A stretch of DNA of 64,000 nt. Source: Nocardia carnea. GTDB lineage: Bacteria; Actinomycetota; Actinomycetes; Mycobacteriales; Mycobacteriaceae. A model generated the notes under the pieces. That model was not told where the DNA came from. It was given only the letters and a program-made list of their open reading frames with translations, and searched no databases. The position numbers and the translations under genes are program-made. Where the stretch lies: NCBI RefSeq assembly GCF_029868855.1, contig NZ_JARWOV010000077.1, positions 1-64,000 of the forward strand, given 5' to 3'. This document shows, piece by piece, positions 34,549 through 43,273 of this stretch (positions within the stretch are counted from its first letter, which is position 1; each line of letters begins with the position of its first letter).

Positions 34549-35493
34549 TCAGCCCCTCCGGCCGCTGATCGAACCCAGGAAACGCCAGGTGGCGCGCTCG
34601 TCCTCGGCGCCGCCCAGATCCGTCTGGGTGATGAGGAATTCGGTGGCGCCCGCGTCCACGTAGCGGCGCAGTTGCGCCTCGACCTCGGTTTCGCTGCCGG
34701 TGACCACCAGATCGGCCGCGCTGGCGACACCCTCCCGGTCCAGCACCGACCGATAGGACGGGATCGCGTCGTAGAACGCCATCCGTTCGGCCGCCTCGGC
34801 GCGGACCCGATCGGGGTCGGCGGTGACCACCACCGCGACCCCCGTGATCACCCGCGGCCGGGGACGTCCGGCGGCGCGGGCGGCCTTCTCGACCCGGGGC
34901 ATGATATCGTCGCCGAGGGCCCGTGGGCCGGCCAGGAACGGGACGATTCCGTCGGCGAGTTCACCCGAGACCGCCAGCGCCTGTGGTCCCATGGCGGCGA
35001 CGACGATATCGGGATTCTCGCCGCCGGCGACAGCGGCAGGAAGCCGTGGGGCGGCCGTGACCGTCTCTCCGGTGAAATCGACCGTGCCCGTGGTGAGTAC
35101 CGAACGCAGGACGGTCAGGTATTCGCGCAATCGGCGGATCGGGCGGTCGGTGGGAACCCCGAACGCCGGTTCTTCCAGGTCCCGCGCCCCGAGGCCGAGT
35201 CCGAGTGTGAAGCGCCGATGACTGGCGGCGTGGGCGGTCTGCGCCTGGCTCGCGACCACCAGCGGATGCCGCGGATTGATCGGTACCACCGAGGTGCCGA
35301 CGTGCAGCCCGGGAACCGCGGCGCCGACGACGGCGGCGACGGACAGCGAGTCGAAGTCGAAACGCTGCGCGAACCAGACCCGGTCGATTCCGGCGCGTTG
35401 CACGAAACGCGACCGCTCCAGTAGATCGTCGACGGTATTCGCCGCCGCGGGGTCGGGATTGAGCGCGATACCGATCGGTGCGGTGAGTGCCAT
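34549..35493 (-). CDS. F420/FMN luciferase-like oxidoreductase
   Basis: A 314-residue LLM-family oxidoreductase of the type often using coenzyme F420 in actinomycetes: TIM-barrel with GIDRVWFAQRFDFDSLSVAA, VPGLHVGTSVVPINPRHPLV, HRRFTLGLGLG and a C-terminal GSETEVEAQLRRYVDAGATE. Whether F420 or FMN is the cofactor is not decidable by eye. ATG 35493 begins the first strand (MALTAPIGIALNPD). It is upstream of the importer genes in the same direction, and divergent from another luciferase-like gene. Confidence 0.85.
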   Translation of the reverse strand: MALTAPIGIALNPDPAAANTVDDLLERSRFVQRAGIDRVWFAQRFDFDSLSVAAVVGAAVPGLHVGTSVVPINPRHPLVVASQAQTAHAASHRRFTLGLGLGARDLEEPAFGVPTDRPIRRLREYLTVLRSVLTTGTVDFTGETVTAAPRLPAAVAGGENPDIVVAAMGPQALAVSGELADGIVPFLAGPRALGDDIMPRVEKAARAAGRPRPRVITGVAVVVTADPDRVRAEAAERMAFYDAIPSYRSVLDREGVASAADLVVTGSETEVEAQLRRYVDAGATEFLITQTDLGGAEDERATWRFLGSISGRRG

Positions 35494-35980
35494 ATCCGCC
35501 GCAACCGGCCGGATGGCGTGCGCTATTCCGGCCCGGGCAAATGCAATCATGCCGAATCGCAACGGTGACAGGCGGCGTGCTTTCTGATAGAGGATCCGGC
35601 CGCTGTCGTTCAGGGATACCCGACCGGCAGTCACGGACCCGGTTGTATCCGCGGACCCAGCTGCCGGTGGCCCTCGCTCAGCCTCGTCGGTGTGAGTGTC
35701 GGCGATTGCCGCGACCGACCCCGGGAGTGCAGCCATCGGATTCGGTCGCCACCGACGGACCTGCGGGCGGTGCTCCCGTGCGGCCGCCATCGGCCACTGC
35801 ACGGTGATCGTCGACCGTGCAAGAACTGTCCGGCAATTGTGCCGCCGGTATTGCGTCGTGCGGAACCGGATCGGCGGATGCGCAGCAATCACCTCGAGCG
35901 CAACGGTTTTTCGCCCGGCGAAGCCGCCATACTGTCGGGCGGTGGTATCGCGCAGCAGCCCTCGGCGACATCTGAAGACG
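35494..35980. other. gene-free divergent region between two luciferase-like genes
   Basis: About 490 bp without a recognisable gene. Because the rightward luciferase-like gene lacks its normal N-terminal strand, part of this region may be its decayed 5' end, but none of the three rightward frames contains the expected start motif. Promoters of both neighbours probably lie here. Confidence 0.5.
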
Positions 35981-37267
35981 GTGACCGGAGTCAGCGGTGG
36001 GACCGATATCTACGCAGCAGCGGTGGACCCGGCGCGCTCGACGCTGGATACCGCGATCACCGTCGCGAAGATCGCCGAGGAGCACAAGTTCGACGCGCTC
36101 TTCGCGGCCGATCTGCTCGGTTTCGGCGCACAGGGCGCGATCGGAGCGCAGGAGCCGCTGATCTACCTCTCGGCGCTCAGCGCGGTCACCTCACACATCG
36201 GGTTGATCGCCACCGTCACGACCACATTCCACCACCCGTACAACCTCGCGCGGTTGTTCGGCACGCTCGACCATGTGAGCAACGGCCGCGCCGCCTGGAA
36301 CGCGGTGACGTCTTCGCTGGGGGAGGAGAACTACAGCGATCTGGAGTTGCCGAGCCCGGAGGAACGGTACGCGCGGGCCGCGGAATCACTGGAGGTGGTG
36401 CACGCCCTGTACGACTCCTGGCAGCCGGGGGCACTCGGGCCCGACGGCCGTGGCGGTGCCGTACTCGACCCCGCGTTGGTCCGGCCGATCGAGCACCGTG
36501 GCCGCTACTTCGCCGTGCGTGGACCACTGAACATCCCGCCTCTACCGCAGCGCCGGCCCGTGCAATTCCAAGCCGGTCAGTCGGCCGCCGGCGTCGAACT
36601 CGGTGCCCGTTTCGCTGAAGTCGTCTTCACCTCCCTCACCACGCTCGACGATGCGCTCGCCTACACCCGCGGCATCCGGGCCCGCGCCGGGGAACTGGGG
36701 CGCGCGCCGGGACTGCCCTATATCTTCAGTTCGTTCCACGCCACTTACGGTGCTTCCGAGGCCGAGGTCGCGCGGCTGGTCCGCGAACAGGAGGAATCCT
36801 TCGACATCGAAGCGGGGCGCCGGCTGCTGGCGGATATGCTCGGCGGTGGTGTCGACCTGACCGGCCTTCCGCTGGATCGTCCGCTGCCGGAAACGCTGCT
36901 GCCGGATGTGGATTCGGTTAACCGCAGACGCGGCCGGGTGGAAATCTTCGCCCGCCTCGCCGCCTCGGGGCTCACCCTGCGCGAACTCATCCTGGAATCT
37001 CGGCACACCGGCCACTGGTCGGCAGCGGGCACCCCCGAGCAACTGGCCGACGCCATCGAGGAACGCTATCGCGCGGGTGTTCTCGACGTGGTTTCGCTGG
37101 GTGGCCTCGACGATCCGCGCACGCGGGATTTCGTGACCAACGGACTCCTTCCGGAATTGCGCCGCCGGGATATCGTCGGCTCCGACTACCTGGGCGCGAC
37201 GTTCCGCGACAATCTCGAACTACCACCGCTGCCCGCGCGCGCACACGAACCGGTCGCGGTGTCGTAG
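35981..37267 (+). CDS. NtaA/DszA-like flavin monooxygenase, N-terminus short
   Basis: A 428-residue luciferase-like monooxygenase of the NtaA/SnaA branch: GLIATVTTTFHHPYNLARLF, then LDHVSNGRAAWNAVTS, the insertion with PVQFQAGQSAAGVELGAR and the C-terminal FVTNGLLPELRRR region. Normal members begin with a strand of the form xLxLNxFxxxxGHHxAAW; here the protein starts (GTG 35981) at GGTDIYAAAVDPARSTL, so about 25-30 residues carrying the first barrel strand are missing. It may be impaired. It is divergent from the other luciferase-like gene. Confidence 0.72.
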   Translation: MTGVSGGTDIYAAAVDPARSTLDTAITVAKIAEEHKFDALFAADLLGFGAQGAIGAQEPLIYLSALSAVTSHIGLIATVTTTFHHPYNLARLFGTLDHVSNGRAAWNAVTSSLGEENYSDLELPSPEERYARAAESLEVVHALYDSWQPGALGPDGRGGAVLDPALVRPIEHRGRYFAVRGPLNIPPLPQRRPVQFQAGQSAAGVELGARFAEVVFTSLTTLDDALAYTRGIRARAGELGRAPGLPYIFSSFHATYGASEAEVARLVREQEESFDIEAGRRLLADMLGGGVDLTGLPLDRPLPETLLPDVDSVNRRRGRVEIFARLAASGLTLRELILESRHTGHWSAAGTPEQLADAIEERYRAGVLDVVSLGGLDDPRTRDFVTNGLLPELRRRDIVGSDYLGATFRDNLELPPLPARAHEPVAVS

Positions 37268-37553
37268 GTGTCGAACCCGGCCGCGCCCGGTTTCGGCCTC
37301 GCTTGCCGGGATCGGCACTGTGTCGGGACCCGACCCGCCTGCCGACGGCATCGCGTACCCGGTGATTGTCCGCGGTGAGCATCTGCGGCCGTCGCGTACC
37401 GGCCGGGGTGGTCGCACACCTGGTAGCGCGACCTGTCACCGAGCGCGCCGAGTGGGCCCCAGGGTATGACTGTTCGGGTGCCCGGCCCTGCCCCTGCCGC
37501 CGGGTTCGCGGCGGCGAGTGGCACCGACCCCAACCAGACAGTGGAGTGCTGAT

Positions 37554-38750
37554 ATGCCCGTCGATATCGAAATCCTGACCGACCCGGCGCACCTCTGGGC
37601 CGCGCAGCAGGTGTTCCGGACCGCGATGGTCGGGGTGCCACTGCTGGAATCGGGAGACGCCGGAGAGCTGAACGAACCCGGCCGTACGTTCGGTGCGCGG
37701 ATCGACGGTGAACTCGTCGGGACCGTCAATTCGTACACGAGCTGGCTGGTCGTGCCGGGCGGGCAGCGGGTACCGCATGCCGCGGTCACCCATGTCGGTG
37801 TCCTGCCGACGCATGCCCGGCGGGGAATCGCGTCGGCGTTGCTGCGTCACCAGCTCGCCGATACCGCGGAGCGCGGCGAGATCGTCGCCACGCTGCGGGC
37901 CACTCAGGGCGGTATCTACGAACGGTTCGGTTACGGAGTCGCCGGCTCGGCCGCGCGGCTGGAGATCGACCGGCGGCGTGCCCGGCTCCGCGATACCGTG
38001 CCGGAGTCGGGCCCGGTGCGGTTGCTCGCGCCCGCCGACGCGTGGGAGGTGCCCGCGAAGATCTACGCCACGGCCGGGGTGTCCTGGGTCGGGGCCATCG
38101 ACCGGCCGCCGCAGTGGTGGCGGCTGCTGCAGGTGAAGGGCGGCCGCGGGCATGTGGCCGTGCACGGCGAACCCGGCGCCGAGGACGGTTTCGTCCGCTA
38201 CCACGGTGCCGAATCCGCCGGGTGGGTGCGTAGCCCGCAACGCACGGTGGTGGTCGACGATCTGGTCGCGACCACCCCCGCCGCCTACCTCGGGCTCATC
38301 CGGCATCTACTGGCCGCGGATATCGTCGATTCCGTGGTGATCCCGGTGGCGGCACCCGATGCGCCGCTGCGGCATCTGCTCACCGACGAGCGGGCGGTCG
38401 GCGTCACCGATATCCGCGACGAGACCTGGTTGCGGCTGGTCGACGTAGCCGCCGCATTACAGCGGCGTGCCTACAAACCCGGCCTGCCGGTGGTTCTCGG
38501 AGTCACGGACCCGGTCTTGCCGGCCAACAACGCGACCTTCCGGATCACCGAGAACGGCGCGGCCGCCACCGACGCCGCCGCCGATCTCAGCACCGATATC
38601 GCCACCCTTGCGGCCGCCTATCTCGGCGGTACGCCGTGGCGTCATCTGGCGCTCGCGGGCCGAGCTGTGGAGCACCGCCCCGGCGCCGCGTCTGCCGCGG
38701 ATACGTTGTTCGCGGTGGACGATCACCCGTTCAGCGGAACGTACTTCTGA
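37554..38750 (+). CDS. eis: Eis-type GNAT acetyltransferase
   Basis: A 398-residue Eis-family enzyme: N-terminal GNAT domain with acetyl-CoA-binding motif THVGVLPTHARRGIASALLR, a second GNAT-like domain, and a C-terminal SCP2-like domain ending S-G-T-Y-F. In Mycobacterium tuberculosis Eis the C-terminal carboxylate of the final Phe is the catalytic base and is kept here. Eis proteins multi-acetylate aminoglycosides and lysines. ATG 37554 has GGAG upstream. It stands alone between the sulfur island and the catabolic cluster; intrinsic drug resistance is plausible. Confidence 0.88.
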   Translation: MPVDIEILTDPAHLWAAQQVFRTAMVGVPLLESGDAGELNEPGRTFGARIDGELVGTVNSYTSWLVVPGGQRVPHAAVTHVGVLPTHARRGIASALLRHQLADTAERGEIVATLRATQGGIYERFGYGVAGSAARLEIDRRRARLRDTVPESGPVRLLAPADAWEVPAKIYATAGVSWVGAIDRPPQWWRLLQVKGGRGHVAVHGEPGAEDGFVRYHGAESAGWVRSPQRTVVVDDLVATTPAAYLGLIRHLLAADIVDSVVIPVAAPDAPLRHLLTDERAVGVTDIRDETWLRLVDVAAALQRRAYKPGLPVVLGVTDPVLPANNATFRITENGAAATDAAADLSTDIATLAAAYLGGTPWRHLALAGRAVEHRPGAASAADTLFAVDDHPFSGTYF

Positions 38751-39031
38751 CGGTATCTGCTCGGGCGTCGGCGTCGCCGGTTCGCTCTCTGAGGAGAGGG
38801 CGAAGGCAGGTTGCCGGCGTCGACAGAGGTGACCCCGGCACCAGAAGCTGCCTGCACCGACCGCCGATGTGATAGTTCGGCCGATACGTCCGCAGCCATC
38901 CGACTGCCTCATGAGCACTTGTGCCGTGCCGAGCCGGTGTCGGGAGGACTGGTTCGGGTGCGGTTGCCCACGGTCCGGCCTGCGCTTTCCCAAAGCGCGC
39001 TGATCTCGGCAGACCGGACCATTTCCCAAAT

Positions 39032-39048
39032 GGAGAATGATATTCTCC
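39032..39048. promoter_or_regulatory. 17-bp palindrome, candidate operator
   Basis: GGAGAAT-GAT-ATTCTCC is a perfect 7-bp inverted repeat with a 3-bp spacer, flanked by AAA and TTT. It is typical in size for a TetR or GntR dimer site. It is about 200 bp before the first catabolic gene. Confidence 0.6.
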
Positions 39049-39131
39049 TTTGTGTAGGCGAGGTGCTCGTGCGCTCGTGTGGATGGCACCGAAAACATCG
39101 TGCCGCTGCGGATACCCCATGCTCGTAGCTA

Positions 39132-39194
39132 TCCTTACAAAGATTGCAATACTTATTGCGCTTGCCTGGATGGGGCGTTAGATTCCTTACAAAG
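39132..39194. repeat. 11-bp direct repeat in the control region
   Basis: TCCTTACAAAG occurs at 39132-39142 and again at 39184-39194, 52 bp apart (about five helical turns). The first copy runs directly into GATTGCAATA. Spacing on the same helix face fits paired protein binding or a tandem promoter element. Confidence 0.55.
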
Positions 39195-39251
39195 TCCTCG
39201 ACATCGAGGCAGATCAGCGCTAGCGGCCGGGTCGGTTGGGAGTCAGTCGGA

Positions 39252-40859
39252 ATGTTGCAGCAAGAGGCTCGCTATCGAGGCGGCCAATCGATCGGGGTCG
39301 CGGCGGGCTGGAGTCAGCGGCGGATCACCCCGCCGAGCCGGCTGTTCGGGGCCAACGGATTGCGAACCGGGCCGGACGGGCGGATCTATATCGCCCAGGT
39401 GACCGGTAGCCAGATCAGTGCCCTCGATATCGACACCGGCGCGATCGAAACCATCAGCGCCAAGGGCGGAGACATCATCGCGCCCGACGACTGCGCCTTC
39501 GACCCCGACGGCAATCTGTACGCCACCGAGGTGATGGACGGCCGCGTGAGCGCCCGCAACGCCGACGGCACCACCCGCTTGCTGCGCGCGGACCTGCCCA
39601 GCGCCAACGGCATCACGGTGTACCAGGGCCGGTTGTTCGTCAACGAATGCCGGCCCGGCGGGCGGCTCATGGAACTGCCGCTGGACGGTAGTTCGCCGCG
39701 CATCCTGCTGGAGAACCTCGAACAGCCCAACGCCATGGAGGTCGGGCCGGACGGATTGCTCTACTACCCGGTGATGGGTCTCAACGAGATCTGGCGGGTG
39801 CATCCCGACGGCGGCGAACCCGAACGGGTCGCAGGGGATCTCGGCGTCCCCGATTCGGTGAAGTTCGATCCGGACGGGTTCATCGTCTCCACCCAGGTCG
39901 CCTCGGGGCAGGTGTTGCGCATCAATCCGCGAAACGGTGAGAAAACTATTCTCGCGCAATTGGATCCGGGTTTGGACAACTGCACGCTGGTGAACGGCCG
40001 GCTGTTCGTCTCCAACTTCACCGGTGAGATCACCGAAATCCGGTCCGACGGCACCACCCGCACCACGCTGCCGGGCGGCCTGAACTGGCCGCTCGACGTC
40101 ACGGTGGGCCCCGACGGCACCCTGTTCGTCGCCGACGGCACCTACTTCTACGCCGTCGGACCCGACGGGCTGCAGACCTTGGGCATGCTGTTCAGCCCGG
40201 GCTATCCCGGTTTCGCGCGCGGTGTCACCGCCACCGGGCCGGGCGAATTCCTCGTCGCCACGGCCGGCGGTCAGGTCGCTCGGTGGCGGCCCGGAAGCGG
40301 AGAGAGTGAATTCCTCGCCGGTGCCGAGGCGCCGCTGGACCAGTTGTACGGGATCGAGGCCGGGCCGGGCGGGCTCGTCGTCACCACGGAATTCGGCACC
40401 GGCCGGGTGCTCGGGGTGCGCGGCGACGGCGGGGTCGATGTGCTCGCCTCGGGGCTGGACAAGCCGATCGGCGTCGCCTTCACCGGGGACGGGACCTGTC
40501 TGGTCGCCGAATCCGGCGCGGGACGGGTCGTCTCGGTGTCCGCCGGAGCCGTGGATACCGTGGTCGACGGTCTGGACACCCCGCAGGGCATTCTGGTCCG
40601 CGGATCCCAGCTGCTGATCGTCGATTCCGGCGCCAAGAACCTGGTTGCGGTCGACCTGGAGACCAAGGCGCGCGAGCTGCTCGCCTGGAATCTCCCGGTG
40701 GGCGCGCCGCCCGGGGTGACGCCGAAACCGCTGCTGGGTATGCCGCCGTTCTCCGGGCCGCAAGGGCCGTTCGCGGGTATCGCCGCCGGTCCGGACGGAA
40801 CCCTGTATATCGCCGCCGATGCCGAGGGCAGTGTGCTCGCGTTCCGGAAGGACGGGTGA
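39252..40859 (+). CDS. SMP-30/NHL-type beta-propeller, probable lactonase
   Basis: A 535-residue protein made of repeated PDG blades (for example GPDGRIYIAQ, DPDGNLYATEV, GPDGTLFVADGTY), about twelve blade-like units, so either one large or two fused six-bladed propellers. Relatives include gluconolactonase and SMP-30 lactonases, which hydrolyse lactones with a bound divalent metal. It is the first gene of the catabolic cluster and could open the lactone made by the Baeyer-Villiger enzyme downstream. ATG 39252 lacks a strong ribosome site. No signal peptide. Confidence 0.78.
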   Translation: MLQQEARYRGGQSIGVAAGWSQRRITPPSRLFGANGLRTGPDGRIYIAQVTGSQISALDIDTGAIETISAKGGDIIAPDDCAFDPDGNLYATEVMDGRVSARNADGTTRLLRADLPSANGITVYQGRLFVNECRPGGRLMELPLDGSSPRILLENLEQPNAMEVGPDGLLYYPVMGLNEIWRVHPDGGEPERVAGDLGVPDSVKFDPDGFIVSTQVASGQVLRINPRNGEKTILAQLDPGLDNCTLVNGRLFVSNFTGEITEIRSDGTTRTTLPGGLNWPLDVTVGPDGTLFVADGTYFYAVGPDGLQTLGMLFSPGYPGFARGVTATGPGEFLVATAGGQVARWRPGSGESEFLAGAEAPLDQLYGIEAGPGGLVVTTEFGTGRVLGVRGDGGVDVLASGLDKPIGVAFTGDGTCLVAESGAGRVVSVSAGAVDTVVDGLDTPQGILVRGSQLLIVDSGAKNLVAVDLETKARELLAWNLPVGAPPGVTPKPLLGMPPFSGPQGPFAGIAAGPDGTLYIAADAEGSVLAFRKDG

Positions 40860-40866
40860 AACAACC

Positions 40867-41712
40867 ATGACAGGCGAATTCTTCGGGCTCGACGGTCGCG
40901 TGGTGATCGTGTCCGGTGCGGGCGGCGGCGGGATCGGTACCGCCGTGACGAGACTGGTCGCGCAGGCCGGCGCCACCGTGCTCGGGGTCGCCCGGGGCGC
41001 GGAGAACCTGGCGAAACATGTGGAACCGCTCGCGAACGAGGGGCTGAAGGTCGTTCCGGTACAGGCCGATGCCGCGACCGACGACGGCGTGGCCACCGTG
41101 CTCGAAGCCGCGCGGCAGGCCGACGGGAACCTCTACGGCCTGGTCAATATCGCGGGTGGGGCCGCGCCCGCCACGTGGATGCCCGCCACCCGGGTGACGC
41201 GTGACGACTGGCGGGCCCTGTTCGCGCAGAACCTCGAATCGATGTTCTTCATGAGCCAGGCGGTGGCCGCGGAGATCAAAGCGGCCGGGCGGCCGGGTTC
41301 GATCGTCTCGCTGTCGTCGATCAGCGGAATGAACACCGCCCCCTTCCACATCGCTTACGGCACCGCGAAAGCCGCCCTCGTCGCCGCGACCCGCACGCTG
41401 GCGGTCGAACTCGCGCTCAGCGATATCCGGGTGAACGCCATCGCGCCCGGTGTCACCGAAACTCCGGCCTCGGGAACCTACGTCGACGCGGACGTCGAAC
41501 GCGATCGGACCGCGATCGCCATGGGACGCCGCGGCCGGCCCGAAGAGCAGGCGGGTGCCGTGCTGTTCCTGCTGTCCCAGCTGTCGTCCTACATCACCGG
41601 GCAGACGATCCTGGTCGACGGCGGGCTCAACTTGAAATGGACCCATCTGGGCGCCGACAACACCTCGCTGTTCCTGAAGGACGAGGGTTTCCGCGCCGCC
41701 ATCACCAGCTAG
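40867..41712 (+). CDS. SDR-family oxidoreductase
   Basis: A 281-residue short-chain dehydrogenase/reductase with Ser in SLSSISGM, the catalytic Y-G-T-A-K, and the C-terminal VDGGLNL end. The cofactor loop is SGAGGGGIG, slightly expanded but functional-looking. It would interconvert an alcohol and a ketone with NAD(P). ATG 40867, 8 bp after the SMP-30 gene. It is the first of three SDRs in the cluster. Confidence 0.9.
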   Translation: MTGEFFGLDGRVVIVSGAGGGGIGTAVTRLVAQAGATVLGVARGAENLAKHVEPLANEGLKVVPVQADAATDDGVATVLEAARQADGNLYGLVNIAGGAAPATWMPATRVTRDDWRALFAQNLESMFFMSQAVAAEIKAAGRPGSIVSLSSISGMNTAPFHIAYGTAKAALVAATRTLAVELALSDIRVNAIAPGVTETPASGTYVDADVERDRTAIAMGRRGRPEEQAGAVLFLLSQLSSYITGQTILVDGGLNLKWTHLGADNTSLFLKDEGFRAAITS

Positions 41713-41770
41713 CCACCGAAATGTATTGCACCGACACCGACTGTCCCCGGACCCAGGGTGGGAGAACGCC

Positions 41771-43234
41771 ATGAGCGAGCGCAGCGAGCGATCAATCAAT
41801 ACAGCCGAGCGCAGCGAGCGATCAATCAATACAGCCGAGCGCAGCGAGCGATCAATCAATACAGCCGAGACCGTCGACGAGATCGCCACGAACACCGAAC
41901 CGCTGTCCGCGCCGATGACGATCGGGGTGGAGGCCTACCTCAGCCCCGAATACGTGAAGGCCGAACGCGACAAGCTGTGGCGCAAGGTCTGGCAGCAGGT
42001 GGGCCGGGTCGAGGAGATTCCGCGCGTGGGCGATTTCCTCACCTACGAAATCCTCGACGATTCGATCATCATCGTGCGCACTGCCGCGGACACGATCCGC
42101 GCGTACCACAATGTGTGCGCACACCGCGGCCGGAAACTGGTCGACACCCCGCCGGGTGAGCGCAATGCCAAGGGACAGAAGAAGCAGTTCGTCTGCGGAT
42201 TCCACGGCTGGCGTTATGACCTGGAAGGCCGCAATACCTTCGTCCCGGAACGCGAGGACTGGCCCTGCGGGCTCACCGAACGCAACGACGGACTGGTCGA
42301 CGTGCATGTCGACACCTGGGGCGGCTGGATCTTCGTCAACCTGGATCCGAACCCGGCGGAGACGCTGCGTGAATATCTGGAACCGGCCGCGACGCACCTG
42401 GATCCGTTCCAGCTGGAGAACATGCGCTACCGGTGGCGGCGGTGGCTGGTATTCGACTGCAACTGGAAGGTCGCGCTGGAGGCTTTCATGGAGACCTACC
42501 ACGTGCCTTACACCCATCCGGAGTTCATGAACTTCGGCATGTTCCTGGGCTGGGCGCGGGCGCAGGGAAAACACAGCAATATCGGCTACGACGCGCCGAA
42601 GGGCCAGGAGGAGAGCCAGGGCAAGATCCGCCTCGGCCACGGGCCCGACGCCCGCAAATCCACCATCGAACTGCAGAATTTCACCTGGGAGAACGCCAAT
42701 ACCAACACCACCTGGACCATGGTGGAGGCGGCGCGGCGGCTCACCGAGGAACTGCCGGAGGGCACACCGGCTCCCGAGGTGATGCAGCATTGGCTGGCGT
42801 CGGCCCGGGCCGCCGACGAGAAACGCGGTGTCGTCTGGCCGACCGTTTCCCCGTCCCAGGTGGCGGCCGCCGGAACCGCGTGGCAGATCTTCCCGAACTT
42901 CCAGATCGGGCACGCGGTGAACAATATGCTCTGCTACAGCGCGCGACCCTACGGCTACGACCCGGACAAATGCATTTTCGAGGCCGCGGTCTACGAACTG
43001 TTCCCGGAAGGCGAAGCGCCGGAAACGGAATGGATCCACACCCCGCAGGACGATCCCGGCTGGCGCACCGTACTGCCACAGGATTTCGACAATATGGCCG
43101 CAGTTCAGCAGGGTATGAAAACCGCCGGTTTCGCCGGCCCGAAACCGAATCCGTATCGCGAGCGCAGTGTCGTCAACCTGCACCACAACCTCGCGAAGTA
43201 CATGGGCACCGGCGCACCCCGTGACCTCACCTGA
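41771..43234 (+). CDS. Rieske non-heme iron oxygenase alpha subunit
   Basis: A 487-residue ring-hydroxylating-type oxygenase. Rieske cluster: C116-A-H118 and C142-G-F-H145. Mononuclear iron site: E237-x3-E241-x2-H244-x4-H249, where the usual bridging Asp is Glu241. The first 32 residues are three copies of a ten-residue unit (E-R-S-E-R-S-I-N-T-A) produced by a DNA repeat; the natural N-terminus is probably nearer ETVDEIATN. No ferredoxin or reductase partner is in the cluster, so it must borrow one. ATG 41771 with GGGAG upstream. Confidence 0.9.
   Translation: MSERSERSINTAERSERSINTAERSERSINTAETVDEIATNTEPLSAPMTIGVEAYLSPEYVKAERDKLWRKVWQQVGRVEEIPRVGDFLTYEILDDSIIIVRTAADTIRAYHNVCAHRGRKLVDTPPGERNAKGQKKQFVCGFHGWRYDLEGRNTFVPEREDWPCGLTERNDGLVDVHVDTWGGWIFVNLDPNPAETLREYLEPAATHLDPFQLENMRYRWRRWLVFDCNWKVALEAFMETYHVPYTHPEFMNFGMFLGWARAQGKHSNIGYDAPKGQEESQGKIRLGHGPDARKSTIELQNFTWENANTNTTWTMVEAARRLTEELPEGTPAPEVMQHWLASARAADEKRGVVWPTVSPSQVAAAGTAWQIFPNFQIGHAVNNMLCYSARPYGYDPDKCIFEAAVYELFPEGEAPETEWIHTPQDDPGWRTVLPQDFDNMAAVQQGMKTAGFAGPKPNPYRERSVVNLHHNLAKYMGTGAPRDLT
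41777..41866 (+). repeat. 30-bp unit in three perfect tandem copies, in frame
   Basis: The unit begins GAGCGCAGCGAGCGATCAAT and ends CAATACAGCC. Three identical copies follow the start codon of the Rieske gene and are read through in frame as ten residues each. The GAGCGCAGCGAGCG core resembles a start-codon-associated repeat common in nocardiae and mycobacteria. Recent expansion is likely because the copies are identical. Confidence 0.92.
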
Positions 43235-43273
43235 CCCGGCGCCGCCGGCCCGATCCACCACCGAGGATTACCG

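Larger units (their letters stand above)
38751..39251. other. AT-richer leader upstream of the catabolic cluster
   Basis: Five hundred bases without a gene. From about 39020 to 39220 the DNA is clearly AT-richer than its surroundings. It contains the palindrome at 39032-39048, an 11-bp direct repeat (39132, 39184), and GATTGCAATA at 39142-39151, which recurs upstream of the FCD regulator gene. I read it as the control region of the 14-gene cluster. Confidence 0.6.

Noticed and set aside
41777..41866. Tandem repeat as CRISPR or transposon end
   Set aside because: No spacers, perfectly in frame, no transposase or target duplication; a coding repeat expansion.
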